Shown: piece after piece, positions 1 through 11,000 of the stretch
Layout: each line of letters begins with the position of its first letter
Numbering within the stretch: the first letter of the stretch is position 1
Source of the DNA: Nilaparvata lugens
Taxonomy: Eukaryota > Arthropoda > Insecta > Hemiptera > Delphacidae
Assembly (NCBI RefSeq): GCF_014356525.2
Contig: NC_052510.1
Location: 18,085,999-18,149,998, forward strand
Direction of reading: 5' to 3'
DNA length: 64,000 nt
Translations under genes and position numbers: made by a program
The notes under the pieces: generated by a model
The model's input: the letters and a program-made list of their open reading frames with translations, nothing else
Database searches by the model: none
Told to the model about the DNA's origin: nothing

Positions 1-2
1 AC

Positions 3-339
3 CATCAACAATCACATATCCGCCTCCACTTCATCCAGCCAACGATTACTTGGCCTTCTTCCCTCCAATATCTACACTTATACATTTTTTGGGCATTCTC
101 TGTTCAATCATTTTTTCTAGATGCCCAATCCATTGTAGCCTATGGGATTTGATAAGGCGTACAATGTCTCTAACCTGGAGAATATAGTTTATTTCGCGGT
201 TTGACCTCTGCCTCCATTCACCTATTCCATTAATGCCTCCATAGATTCTTATTACAACCTTTCTTTCAAATATTCTGAGCTTAAATGCATCATAGTTGTG
301 ATACTCCAGGTTTCCGCCCCATATGTTACTATTGAGCAT
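3..339 (-). mobile_element. Non-LTR retrotransposon (LINE) remnant, C-terminal end of reverse-transcriptase ORF
   Basis: The minus strand encodes the tail that many insect LINE polymerases share: a LRIFERKVVIRIYG block, then GEWRQRSN, IVRLIKSHRLQWIGHLEKM and RMPKK. Near position 46 the frame ends, but the typical closing block RPSNRWLDEVEADM continues in another frame down to about position 3, so a frameshift is present. No catalytic domain or 3' tail is visible; the remnant may continue past the left edge. It lies in what would be an intron of the STE24 gene, in the same orientation. It is dead; the family within non-LTR elements cannot be fixed from this fragment. Confidence 0.75.
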
Positions 340-482
340 AATATAGATAACTGCAAAAGGAACTGATTCATACGTAGACCATTGATAATCTCATACTATG
401 GGCTACCTAATATAATATTATTTCTCGGATAATCAACTTTTAAATGTTCTTATAAAATATGAAGAACCAGGTTTCAACTTAC

Positions 483-2111
483 CGTTGTTGTCACTCCTCC
501 GATCACCTCTTTCACCATTGAAAAGTTATTACGGTCCAACCCATAGACTCTGGCTTTTTCAAAAGTTTCCTTGTTTACTATTTCCTTTAGTTCACTTGGA
601 ACTTCGACTGACTTTTTGTAGATTCGTCTCTGAAAACAATAAAAAGGTTGATGAAGAATACTCAACGTTCCTAACAGGTTCCTCAGCAGTCGAAGGACTA
701 CCCTTTGGTCTGTAAGAAATGGGAATAAATAAACCTAAGTTTTTTCTTTCAACTTGAGTTGGAAGTTCTTTTATTTCTCTTTCATCTTTTTCAAGTTAAG
801 TTACAATATAATCAAAATTCACCATTCTACCATAGAAAGAGACTGTGGACTTCATTAAACAAAACACTTTTCACGATGGAAGTGGATAAATAATAATAAT
901 AATATCGAGTGACCAATCCAGCATTCAGAATTCTGATGGAAGTGAATGATTAAAACGCAGTCAACGGTGTCGGCCTCTGACTTGTAGCAGTACAGTTGGT
1001 ATACGCACCGTATCTACAATTCAGCCGAACAAATTTCTATTAGCAGTTCCATAACATAACATGAAGATTTATTGTAAAGTGAGGGTAAGATTACATTGGA
1101 TTCGTAAGTGCTGATAATGCATGAGCCGAGAAAATCTGGGAAGAGCTATTGAAACACGTTGTAACTTGTCTGTAGCTGCTCACACTGAAAGCAACCAGCA
1201 AGTGCCAGCGTTCAGACAGTTCAGTGTGAGTCTTCCAATAGCTCTTTCCAGATTTTGTTATGCACTTGCACATATACTTACGCATCGAATGTGATAATAC
1301 CCTTAGGGTGTGATCATATTGAATGTGCACGTCAGATCATTGTTTTGTTTTTTTTTTGGTTGGTTTCTATGGTTGCAGATTTGACGCCTAGTGAGATCGC
1401 ACTCCCCGAGCCAAAAAGCAAAATTTAGAAAGACCGAAAGAGCCATACAAACAAGTGTCGTGCATGCAGCTGCTTGCACTAAACGCAACCAATACATGCT
1501 TGCGTACAGTGTGAGTCTATCCTATATTGCTATTTCTATGACTTGTTTCTCATAACCAAGCTTGCACTTGCACATATACGCATTCAATGTGATCAAACAC
1601 TCAGGCAAAAATGTAGGCTATAAACCTGAAAATATCATCAATAGACTGATTGTTACATAACCTATATCTTTATAATCCATCAATGTGTACGTTATTTAAA
1701 AAATCGTTAGGCTATGTCTTTTGTTTTGCTTACATAAAAACACTTTTTTAATTGTGGTAAATTAAGTTTTAGTAAACTTTGTTTATACAGTCATGATCTG
1801 TAGTATGTAATTGACGAATTGAATGAAATATTTATTCTCTCCCAGTCATCAAACTACACACGATTTTAATGCTCGTAATAGTACCCCAAAGACCAATAAT
1901 ACTGCAATTCTAGTTTCTGTAATCCTTCATCAATTTATTAAATATTGTTAATGAATAATTATTTTTATTATAACATTTCAATTTTTAGAAACATGGAAGG
2001 ATAACGAGTAAGATTATAACATACCTGACGAAGGGACAAATAAAGACCCCATATCGTTTCCATCCACATGAAGATGATTATTCCATAAAATATAGTGTGT
2101 TCTGTTACCAT
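483..2111 (-). CDS. Ste24: CAAX prenyl protease 1 (STE24/ZMPSTE24-type), 5' exons only
   Basis: Two minus-strand exons join in phase 0. Exon 1 (2111-2025, 29 codons) starts at ATG 2111, encodes a hydrophobic segment (FYGIIIFMWMETIWGLYLS) and ends in LRQ before a gtatgt donor. Exon 2 (629-483, 49 codons) follows a ttttcag acceptor, reads RRIYKKSVEVPSEL and NKETFEKARVYGLDRNNFS, and ends at a gtaagt donor. The order membrane span, RQRRIYK, VPxEL, ETFEKxRxYxLD is the N-terminus of STE24 zinc metalloproteases, which process prenylated proteins in the ER and inner nuclear membrane. The HExxH catalytic motif lies in later exons beyond the left edge. Intron 1 holds MITE-like repeats and intron 2 a LINE remnant. 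The family call comes from motif recognition; the splice phases are seen directly. Confidence 0.85.
1105..1603. repeat. Two adjacent diverged copies of a MITE-like repeat
   Basis: A 299-bp unit (1305-1603) has imperfect terminal inverted repeats: AGGGTGTGATCATATTGAAT at the left, and the complement of CATTCAATGTGATCAAACAC at the right. The segment ending about 1302 has the same right-end layout (GCACTTGCACATATAC followed by GAATGTGAT), and its inner stem (GCTCACACTGAAAGCAACC with TTCAGTGTGAG) matches one at 1468-1510. An extra inverted pair, AAAATCTGG..GAGCTATTG, spans 1131-1258. Both copies sit in STE24 intron 1. The ends resemble hAT-type MITEs, but no clean 8-bp target duplication was found, so the class is uncertain. 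Confidence 0.5.
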
Positions 2112-2688
2112 TTTGAAAAATTATTGGGTCACCGGTTTGAATTGATATTTTTTTTCACTGTCCAAGACAATAAAACCGTGTCTAACCTTACTGTAATTTC
2201 AACAGTAGGCTATTACATTTTTCAACGCACTTTCCGTTTACGAAAGACGATCACGAAATGAAATAAAAAGTGATGATGACGATAATCATATTATTCTGCG
2301 CCAGCGCAATTTCTGTTGAGCATAGACAATAATAGTTATAGAGGGGAAATTATTTAGTAATTTTTATTAGCCAATGTTGATTTTAGCTAGTTTTAAAGTT
2401 ACTGAGTAAAAAATACCTGATTATAATATTAAAACATATTGATGCAAAGAGTATCATCATTCGATAATACATCATAATTATTACAAAATGAATTAAAAAT
2501 AGAATTTGCATTGATAGAACCGATTTGTGAGGCAGTGGCAGATTCTAACCTTAATTCTTTCAATTTTCAATATTTTGATTTTCATTATTGCATTGGAAGT
2601 GAAGGTGATTGAGGATATTGTGTTTACATTGTTACACAACAGTTACTAATAAGAAAATTTATCGTTATTTTTATTTAATTCAACAAGA
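2112..2688. promoter_or_regulatory. Shared divergent promoter region of Ste24 and IscU
   Basis: The 577 bp lie between the start codon of Ste24 (minus, 2111) and that of IscU (plus, 2689). Both 5' UTRs and any core promoters must lie here or in undetected 5' exons. The sequence is AT-rich with one small GC-richer spot (GCGCCAGCGC near 2298-2307). I see no convincing TATA box or initiator. The bidirectional promoter is inferred from geometry only. Confidence 0.45.
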
Positions 2689-4900
2689 ATGGCTCTTCTA
2701 CGAGCTGTCACACGCAATATATCAGAGAATTTGCTTGCTGCTCGTTCAGCGAGTGTTCCTGCTTTATCATATCATGAAAAAGTAAGTTTATTCTTTTTGA
2801 TGTCTAATCTTAAAATTTTATTAAAATCAACCACAGTTTTCAATCAAAACTTTTATTAGGTTGACAAGTATTTTCCCCAAAATAGTTATTGAATTTTGTA
2901 CTATTATTCTTTTCATCTTAGTATATACTTTTATTAATTAACTTATTTGCAAACTTGTAAGCTATAATGATCAAAACATCCACTTGACAAGTAACAACCT
3001 TGAAAACAGACACAATCTTTTTAGAAAACAAAGCTTTTATAAATTTAATCTAATCTTTCTCACTTTAAACAGATTTAGTCAGTTCAGTTCACAATGTTAT
3101 AACTTTTGCTGTTATTTTTTGATGTCATATGGAAATATTAATTACATCTAAAATATAAGTTGTATAACGTCTGTCAAGTGTAAGATAACTGCGCCCTCTA
3201 AAAAAATAAAGGTAGTCATTCTATTCTATTCTCTTGAAAAGTGCTCTTGAGACGTATGTCTTCTTTGGGTTATTTAAACAGCTATTCCTGTTCAGAAGCA
3301 TCAATTTGCAAACTAATACTGCAAATCATGGTCGCTCCCCATGAGTGACCATGCATCCTGAAAACTAGCGTGAAACAAATTCAGCGCGCAAGACGCCCAT
3401 ATTGTTGGTGTCTAATTAAACTAAGCAATTCCTAAGCGGCGTCTTGAGACGCGTGATTAGAGCCGTCGCGGCTAGAGCACATTAACTATAAATTTATTAG
3501 ATTCGATGACTGATTGTGTTTTTTTTTTTTTGTATGAACATTACGGCGACAGATGAATATTAAAAGTGTTTGCTTTAAACAATTTATTTCTAATGAATCA
3601 TCGAATCTAATAAATTCATAGATAATGTGCTCTAGCTGTAATGGCTCTAACTTCTTACCACGCGTCTCAAGACTCCTGCTTATAATTACGCGTCTCGTAA
3701 CGCCGCTAAGGAATTGCACCTAGAGACGAAACTCTAACCAGTTGAACTCTCCTCCTACCGTACATATTAACAATCGAGTTTTTTGAACTCAATATTGTTG
3801 CCAAGCTGTGTGATATTTTATTATAAATATATTTGTAGGTCTACCTGCGATTATAATTAGCATCAGACAAAACTACGATGTGTTGGGGAATTGATAGATT
3901 CGTAACACATTTTTTAATTTAAAATGATTTGCTTATTCAGATGTGAAACTATCAGTCGATCACCAGCAGAATGATTCAGTAATATCTATCTATTTATTAC
4001 TAACAATCGCAGGGTAGATTTTTTTAAAATATCAACCAATATGGCTGTATATAGCGTGTTTTATATGATTCTGCAGCCCAACTTACACTTTCAGGTTTAG
4101 CACAGTCTCAGACTTTTTTGCAATTTTTTCCAAAGTTAATATCAGAATGATGAATGAGAAGATTTACATTCCCAAGTGCACTTCGAGTCCTTCCACTTTA
4201 TGATAAATTAGTGTTTTTGCTGTTTTTGACATTTATTGTGACAATGACGCCATCGATCCTACAAGTGTGGGTGGTAGATGAAGAAGAAGGTATAAGTTAC
4301 ATTGGAAAGGCCTTTAATAATAAATTATTATATCAAGCTCTTAAGTATATCTGACTTCTAAACATTTTTTTGTACCAGACGTTTCTAAACGTTTTTTGAT
4401 AGTCTGGATAATTTTATTCCGACATAATAGTATGTCAATCATATTCTTTACCTAAAACTCTTGTTTAGGGAGTTAGAGTGAGATGAAGCTGAAAAATTGT
4501 GTTGTGTTTGGAACATCCGAAACTGCCTTCATGGGAACCTAAGTACCGTACATGGCAACCAGCTCAGAATCAATAAAATATTGTGTAGCCATAATTTAAA
4601 TTCTGAATTCCTAACTAAAAATTATTATTTTTTGTTAGGGTATGCAATATTAATTTATTTTTAGTGTTTTAATTTGTAGGTAATTGATCACTTTGAGAAC
4701 CCAAGAAATGTGGGCTCGTTGAACAAGACCGACAAAAATGTTGGAACAGGACTTGTTGGAGCTCCGGCATGTGGAGACGTCATGAAGCTGCAGATCAAGG
4801 TCGATGATGATGGAACCATCATTGATGCCAAATTCAAGACATTTGGATGTGGAAGTGCTATTGCATCGAGTTCTCTGGCTACTGAGTGGGTCAAGGGCAA
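2689..4900 (+). CDS. IscU: Iron-sulfur cluster assembly scaffold IscU, mitochondrial (3' end lost in gap)
   Basis: Exon 1 (2689-2781, 31 codons) begins MALLRAVTRNISENLLAARS, a basic, Ser/Arg-rich presequence typical of mitochondrial import, with A at -3 and G at +4, and ends at gtaagt. Exon 2 starts at 4680 in phase 0 with VIDHFENPRNVGSL and continues with GAPACGDVMKLQIKVDDDG and FKTFGCGSAIASSSLATEW. It therefore carries two of the three conserved cluster-ligand cysteines. It runs to the last base before the gap without a donor. The third cysteine and the LPPVK chaperone-binding motif are missing, presumably in the gap. IscU is the scaffold on which the NFS1 complex builds 2Fe-2S clusters in the matrix. 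Intron 1 (about 1.9 kb) holds a hairpin MITE. Confidence 0.95.
3426..3716. mobile_element. Hairpin MITE-like element in IscU intron 1
   Basis: Arms 3426-3509 and 3598-3716 are inverted repeats. Both outer ends read CAATTCCT(A/T)AGCGGCGT, and both inner ends read TTTATTAGATTCGATGA. The right arm carries about 35 extra bases in which the GAGACGCGT block is repeated, so one arm has been locally duplicated or the other trimmed. The 88-bp centre is AT-rich. No transposase and no clear target duplication are seen. Confidence 0.7.
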
Positions 4901-5000
4901 NNNNNNNNNNNNNNNNNNNNNNNNNNNNNNNNNNNNNNNNNNNNNNNNNNNNNNNNNNNNNNNNNNNNNNNNNNNNNNNNNNNNNNNNNNNNNNNNNNNN
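4901..5000. other. Assembly gap, 100 N
   Basis: A run of exactly 100 N is the usual placeholder for a gap of unknown size. IscU exon 2 enters it from the left. The P450 heme-loop exon ends only 82 bp to its right, with the final P450 exon unseen. The 3' parts of two convergent genes are therefore missing at one place. Confidence 0.98.
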
Positions 5001-5082
5001 GAGTTTGGCAAATTTTATCTGTTTCATGTGGCATATAGTAAACGAGTTGACAATTAATAGTAATTCGATTAAATTTGAATAC

Positions 5083-8000
5083 CTGGACAATTTCTGGGTC
5101 CGTATCCGAACGGTAGGTAGCTGTACTTCGGTCTCTTGGCAACTTCTTCAGGCAGGAAGTGATCAGGGTAAAACTCCTCGGGCTTTTTCCAGAACTTGTA
5201 TCACGATGCACGGCGTAGAAGCAGATTTGGATCGATGTGCCGGATGGCAGAACAAGATCACCTGGAAATAAATTTTAATTAATAAATTATGGATTTTTCA
5301 TTCAGATTCTTCCCAGATTACATGCTCTTCCAACAACGTTTGCCCACTTTTTATCTATGATTAGAAGGATTTAATTGTTCCAACTGATTAATTAAGTTTG
5401 ATAGTAAGTCAGAGACGAGAAATCAATCTTTTTTTTTTGTCGAGATTGAACTAGTGATTTGAGTTTTCTCTGAATATTGAAGACTTGAGTCCATCAATTA
5501 ATCATAATCATGATAAGATGATAAATTTTCATAAAATGTGATGATCTCTCATATGAGCTACAATTCTCAGAATGTAGTCAATAGCTACGAGTAGAAAATG
5601 ACAACGAAGATCCGATAACAAGAATAACCAATATTTTCAATAATTGAGATCTATTCATGCATTGGATTTCCATCTATTTCTCCCAGTTCAAATGATTTTT
5701 TTTTCATAAAAAATGTAATGAGTTACGATCCTCACAATGTAGTCAATTAATAATATTAACTTATTAGTAACTACAAATAGAAATTTACTAACAAAGTTCT
5801 GGTAACAAGAATAATTGAAAGCTTCGATTGTAAGGCTTATTTTTGCAATGAACTTCTATTAATATCTTCAGCTTGAAGGGGAAATTCAGAATCGATGGAT
5901 TTGAATACTCTTTGAACAATTTCATATCAGTTAGTTGAGCTCTAAAAAATATTACATAAATTTTAGCGTCTCTGCGAGTATAATACGAGTGTGTAAAGTT
6001 TTTTTTGTATTCTAGAAGAGAATAGTAGCCCAGTCAACAAAGTGTTATAGAGGGAAAAGTTTGGAAGTCAATTTTTGACCCCGCCGTTCTGTTTAGGGTA
6101 GTGAGGAGGTGAGCATATCAAAAGTCCCCACCCCTACCCACTGTGTAAGGGGGTGGGGGTGGTTCAAAGGTACCATGTTTTGGTTTCTGGCATATAACTC
6201 GAAAATTATGCATTCTACAGTCATGACCATTCGCTAAGAAATTGAAGCTTACATAATTTCCTACAATATTGAATTCATAACTTTTTCTATATCTCTCTCA
6301 CTTTTCGAGATATCCGCTCTATAAGATGTGACATTTTTGAAAAAAACACATTTCCCTTGAATTTTCTGCTTTTTTTGCTCTTATAACTTTTTGAATATCG
6401 ATGGGAAAAATCCATGCTGATCATGAGCTTTTAGAGCATCAAATTCTCTTCAATTTTATGTATAATTTCACAAGTTTACGCACATCCCCACGACTGTTGC
6501 AGCAGCTTCAGTGTTGAGTGTGATATCTTCAGTTATGCAAAAATAGACCAATTGACAAAGGAATTTGGAGAGAATGTTTTGAACACAATTTTTGACTCAG
6601 TAGCTTTGTTGGGACCCGTGAGGAGGTGAACATATCGAAAGTTCTTATCCCTACCCCTTGTGTTAAAGGGATGAGGGTGGTTTAAAAGTTGCATTTTTCA
6701 ATGTTTTGCTTACACGCTCATATCTTGAGAAAATGCGTTCAACCGACATGACTAACTATTCAGAAATGAAGCTTGATAAATTCTGTACAATATTTGTTCC
6801 GTGGTGATTTGTTATTTCTCCAACAGTTTTCGAGATATACGCTCTTAAAATTGTTAAAATAATAGCTTTCGATCTAAAAGCTCATGATCAGCATGGATTT
6901 TTCCCATCGATATTCAAAAAGTTATAAGAGCAAAAATAGCAAAAAATTCAAGGAAAATGTGTTTTTTCAAAAATATCACATCTTATAGAGCGGATATCTC
7001 GAAAAGTGAGAGAGATATAGAAAAAGTTGTGGAATCAATATTGTAGGAAATTATGTAAGCTTTAATTCCTTATAGAATAGTCATGACTGTAAAATGCATA
7101 ATTTTCTAGTTATATGCCAAAATCCAAAAAAATGGTACCTTTGAACCACCCCCACCCCCTTAGCACAGGGGTTAGTGGTGGGGAATTTTGATATGTTCAC
7201 CTCCTCACTACCCTAAACAGAACTGCGCGGTCAAAAATTGTCTCCCAACTTTTCCCTCTACACGTTTTTTTGAGCATTCATTGCCTGGACTATAGTGGAA
7301 GATGGGGAAATATCTTGAAATAGAAGGTTTTCCTATCTAGCTATGTTGTCCTATCTAGCTATCTTGCCCTCTTAAAATTACGGCTTAGATGCTATTGCTC
7401 GATTAAGTATTCAAGGCGAATTTGAAGAAAGCGGCGGTCGATGTTGTGAGCTTGTGCCAATCACGATCAAAGTATGAATTTTTGGTACTTTTGAGATACT
7501 TCAAAACCTTGATATTACATTGGATTTAAGAAAAAAAAATTCCAATTTTTATTGATTGGTTGAAAAAGACCCTGTACCATTCTATACAGATGTAAGATCT
7601 TCCACTTTCTGTGACCTTGTGGTCTACCTTGATGAACTCAATGATAAATATTATTTGAAACAAAATGGAATTCTGTGATAGTTTCTTTTTATTGCACTCA
7701 CCAATATCGTGGTCCCTTTCCAACTGCCTCACAATGACAGGGACAGAGAACAGTCTGAGGACCTCTTTGAGCACCATTTCCAAGTAGGGGAGGGTGGCCA
7801 GCTTGTGGATTGTGAACTCTCCATCCCCCACCACGTCAACAATTTCTTGGTACACTTTCTCCTGGATTTCGGGGTAAGCTCCTAGTAGGGCGAAAGCATA
7901 GGCAGTCGCTACACGTGTTGTGTCAGCACCCTGCAAATTTCATGAGATAATAATATATTTTCAGAAATATAAGTAATATATTATTGTTATTCTATTTCGC

Positions 8001-11000
8001 TTTAGTTCGACCAATCACATAGTTTCTTCAAACTACATCTGCATCAATCCACATCCAAAAATCAAACATGTTTCATCATTCTGTTCAATCCAATATTCGA
8101 TCAGAAATTATTTGACGTTTCATATTTCCAAGTTAGATAGGTATGAATGAATACCTTCTTTAGGATGCACACCTGAATCGAATAACTTTGCTCTGATAAC
8201 CACTATGGAAGAAATAACAGAACCAATGTAGGAAGGCTGTTTAAAGCTACAGCAACTTATGAAGAATAATATGTTTAATTTTAATTTTGTTTATGGTATA
8301 CCTCCTATTTCTATGATTAATTCTATTTGATTTATATTATCACTTATACTATCAATTTCCTATTATTTATTCATTGGATAAAAAAATTACAATATCGGAA
8401 TGAAAAAATAGGCACTCATAATAGCTGCTTATGATAAATAGACAGGCAAGGAATTTGCAATCTCTACGAATTGATGTTGAAGATAAACCTTCGATTATAG
8501 ACTACCTTGACTATGATATGAGAAATGTCAATAATATTTGATGGCATGATTGGCGTGACCTTGAAAATAATAATTTCACTTTCTTTACTCATTTCTTCTA
8601 TCAGTTTCCTCTCCACTCTTCATCAGGTATGAGTTTCCTGTCTCTAGGTATAAAAGTTTTTCTATTATAGAGAAACGGATCAAATTAAAAAAATCACCGC
8701 TTATTGAACTCTGGTGAACAACAATTTTTAATTTTTAAGAGTATATTGAGGTAAATAGCTTTACTTTCATTTCCAATTCAAACTATTATTCATCCTTGAA
8801 TGCATAGATGAGGAGGATGAATGATAACTTATCCTTCTAATCAAGCATTTTGAATTATGATTTCTGCTCATTTTTCAATATGCTTTTCGTAGAGAAAATT
8901 CACTCAATGTAAAAATTAACAACTAATGGTATTGATTTCTATCAAAACCGATAAAATCCTTGACTTACTCAGTCCATCCTTTGGATCCTCAGCCTGTTTG
9001 ATACTGATCCTCTCAAGAATTACCTGAGAAAGATGAAGTAAAACATAAGAAAAATCATTTTCTAGAGAAAGGCTCGATAATAAATCGTGATCGCGAGACA
9101 TTAATGCGAAGGCGATTCAAAGTTAGTTAGTTATTGATCAAGGTTGACGAACTTTAATTTGTCTTGAACTAGATTCAATAGTATTCAACTGCCGTGCTTG
9201 AAGCTAATAGACAAAAGATAATTTGGAACCAATCGCAACGATCCATAATATGATTTAATAATAATTAAAAAAGTAACAGTTTTTGAAAGAGATAAAACAA
9301 AGAAAAATGGGGAAATCTTTAATACCCATTCGTGCCCACTGATCCCAGATTGGAACAGTTCATTATTGATGATATGATGTGAATAATATGAATTTGAAGG
9401 TGGATTTTACAATCCAAACATGATATCATTGCTTGAATGAAGACATTTATCACATTCCAGATATTCTTAGTTTTTTATGAGTACAGAATATTAAAGTCCA
9501 TGAGTTTTGACGTGTCATGTCATCAAATGGGAAGTGAGCTAAATATTTTTCTATTCATGTGAAAATCCCTCATTTTTATTTTTATCGATTATCAATATTC
9601 ATTTCTTCAATGATTTCATGAAATTTCTTAGAATGGGTCATTCACAGTAATTGGAAATAGGATGTTTCTGAACAGGATCAGTGGGATTTCTGATAGATAT
9701 TGAACCTATAATATTCACGTTATATGATGACAGATGATCTAGATTAATGGTTTGAGGAGTCAGCAGGTAACTTACAATTTTTTCAAATCTTTCATTTGAA
9801 AAATGAACGCAGCATGCACTGTTAATTCTCTATGAAATCTATTCAGAACTACAACAGCATTGAGAATTACTCTATTCAAGCTATTTGAATAGACTTTTTT
9901 TGAGTTGTTCAAATAGCATCATATGAAACTTTCATTAGAACAGCCAACAGGATGTAGTTGTGTCAAACCTGTATAGAAATATTTGTTAATTAACTAATTG
10001 AATATCAAGTCAGGAATACCAAGTTCACCAACAAATAAAAGTTACATTACTCTCTGATCAATCAACAGGTATTAATTGATTGCAGTAGCTAAGGAATGTC
10101 GGAAAACATGAGGTACAAGTGTGTACTCACCTGCTTGGCAAAGTCATGCAGTGGTTTGACGAAGGCATTCAGTTGCTTTGACCAGTTGGTGAAACGGAAA
10201 ATCCAGTCCGACTGGTAATGGAGCGTGTAGAATCTCTTCTTGATTATTGTTACCGATCTGTAAAATTAAATGGAAAATAATCATGATTGCACTTGAAGAT
10301 AATAATCAGGATAATAGTTGTGTAGTGTAGTAATAGTGATGGTTTTGTAGTGCTACAGTGAAACAACTTCAATTACATTCTACATAATATTCTTCAGGAT
10401 TCAAGTGAAACATCAATTTATCACTCTAATGATTCAGTAGCTCATTAATTGAATTTTCATGTAGGCTAGTATTTTTGCAACTTTCAGTTTACTTATGATA
10501 GATTCGTCAAACATCAATTTTCTAATTGAAAACTACTTGCTATTCGATCATGTTGAATCTGTGCGTTGGATGCTCCAGTTTTATCCAAGTTATTATCGGA
10601 ATTATTATATTATTGCAGTTCTAAATGAGTTTATAAATGAACAGTTTGCATGGGGAATTGAAGGAATATAGGGTTTATAACTTACCCAACCACATTCTTG
10701 GCGAAATCACAACGATTCTCAATCTGTTCCTTGGATTTGACACCCATTAGAGTACCTGTGAATTGATAGTAGTTAATATCGATCGTATTAATTTAAATTT
10801 TGTTGAATCATATTATTGTAGAAGATGTATGAATATTCATTAGAGGAATCGAATCTCATGAGTCCAAGCTCATTAGTTATCACAATGTGCGATTATGATA
10901 AGCTTTTAAAATCCTACCAGCTCATGCGTTTTGGCTCATTGAAAACGCTTCAGCTATCAATCACCTCATACTCAAACAGAGCAATTCATCATGAACCTTT

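Noticed and set aside
4804..5271. Plus-strand frame crossing the gap at 4901-5000
   Set aside because: It joins antisense P450 sequence to out-of-frame IscU through Ns.
7526..7701. C-terminal extension of the P450 frame beyond DHDIG
   Set aside because: It reads through a gtgagt donor into intron sequence; the true continuation is the exon at 5261.
46..10000. CRISPR array, operon or other prokaryotic system
   Set aside because: Introns, LTR and non-LTR elements and eukaryotic genes show animal nuclear DNA; no regularly spaced direct repeats were seen.
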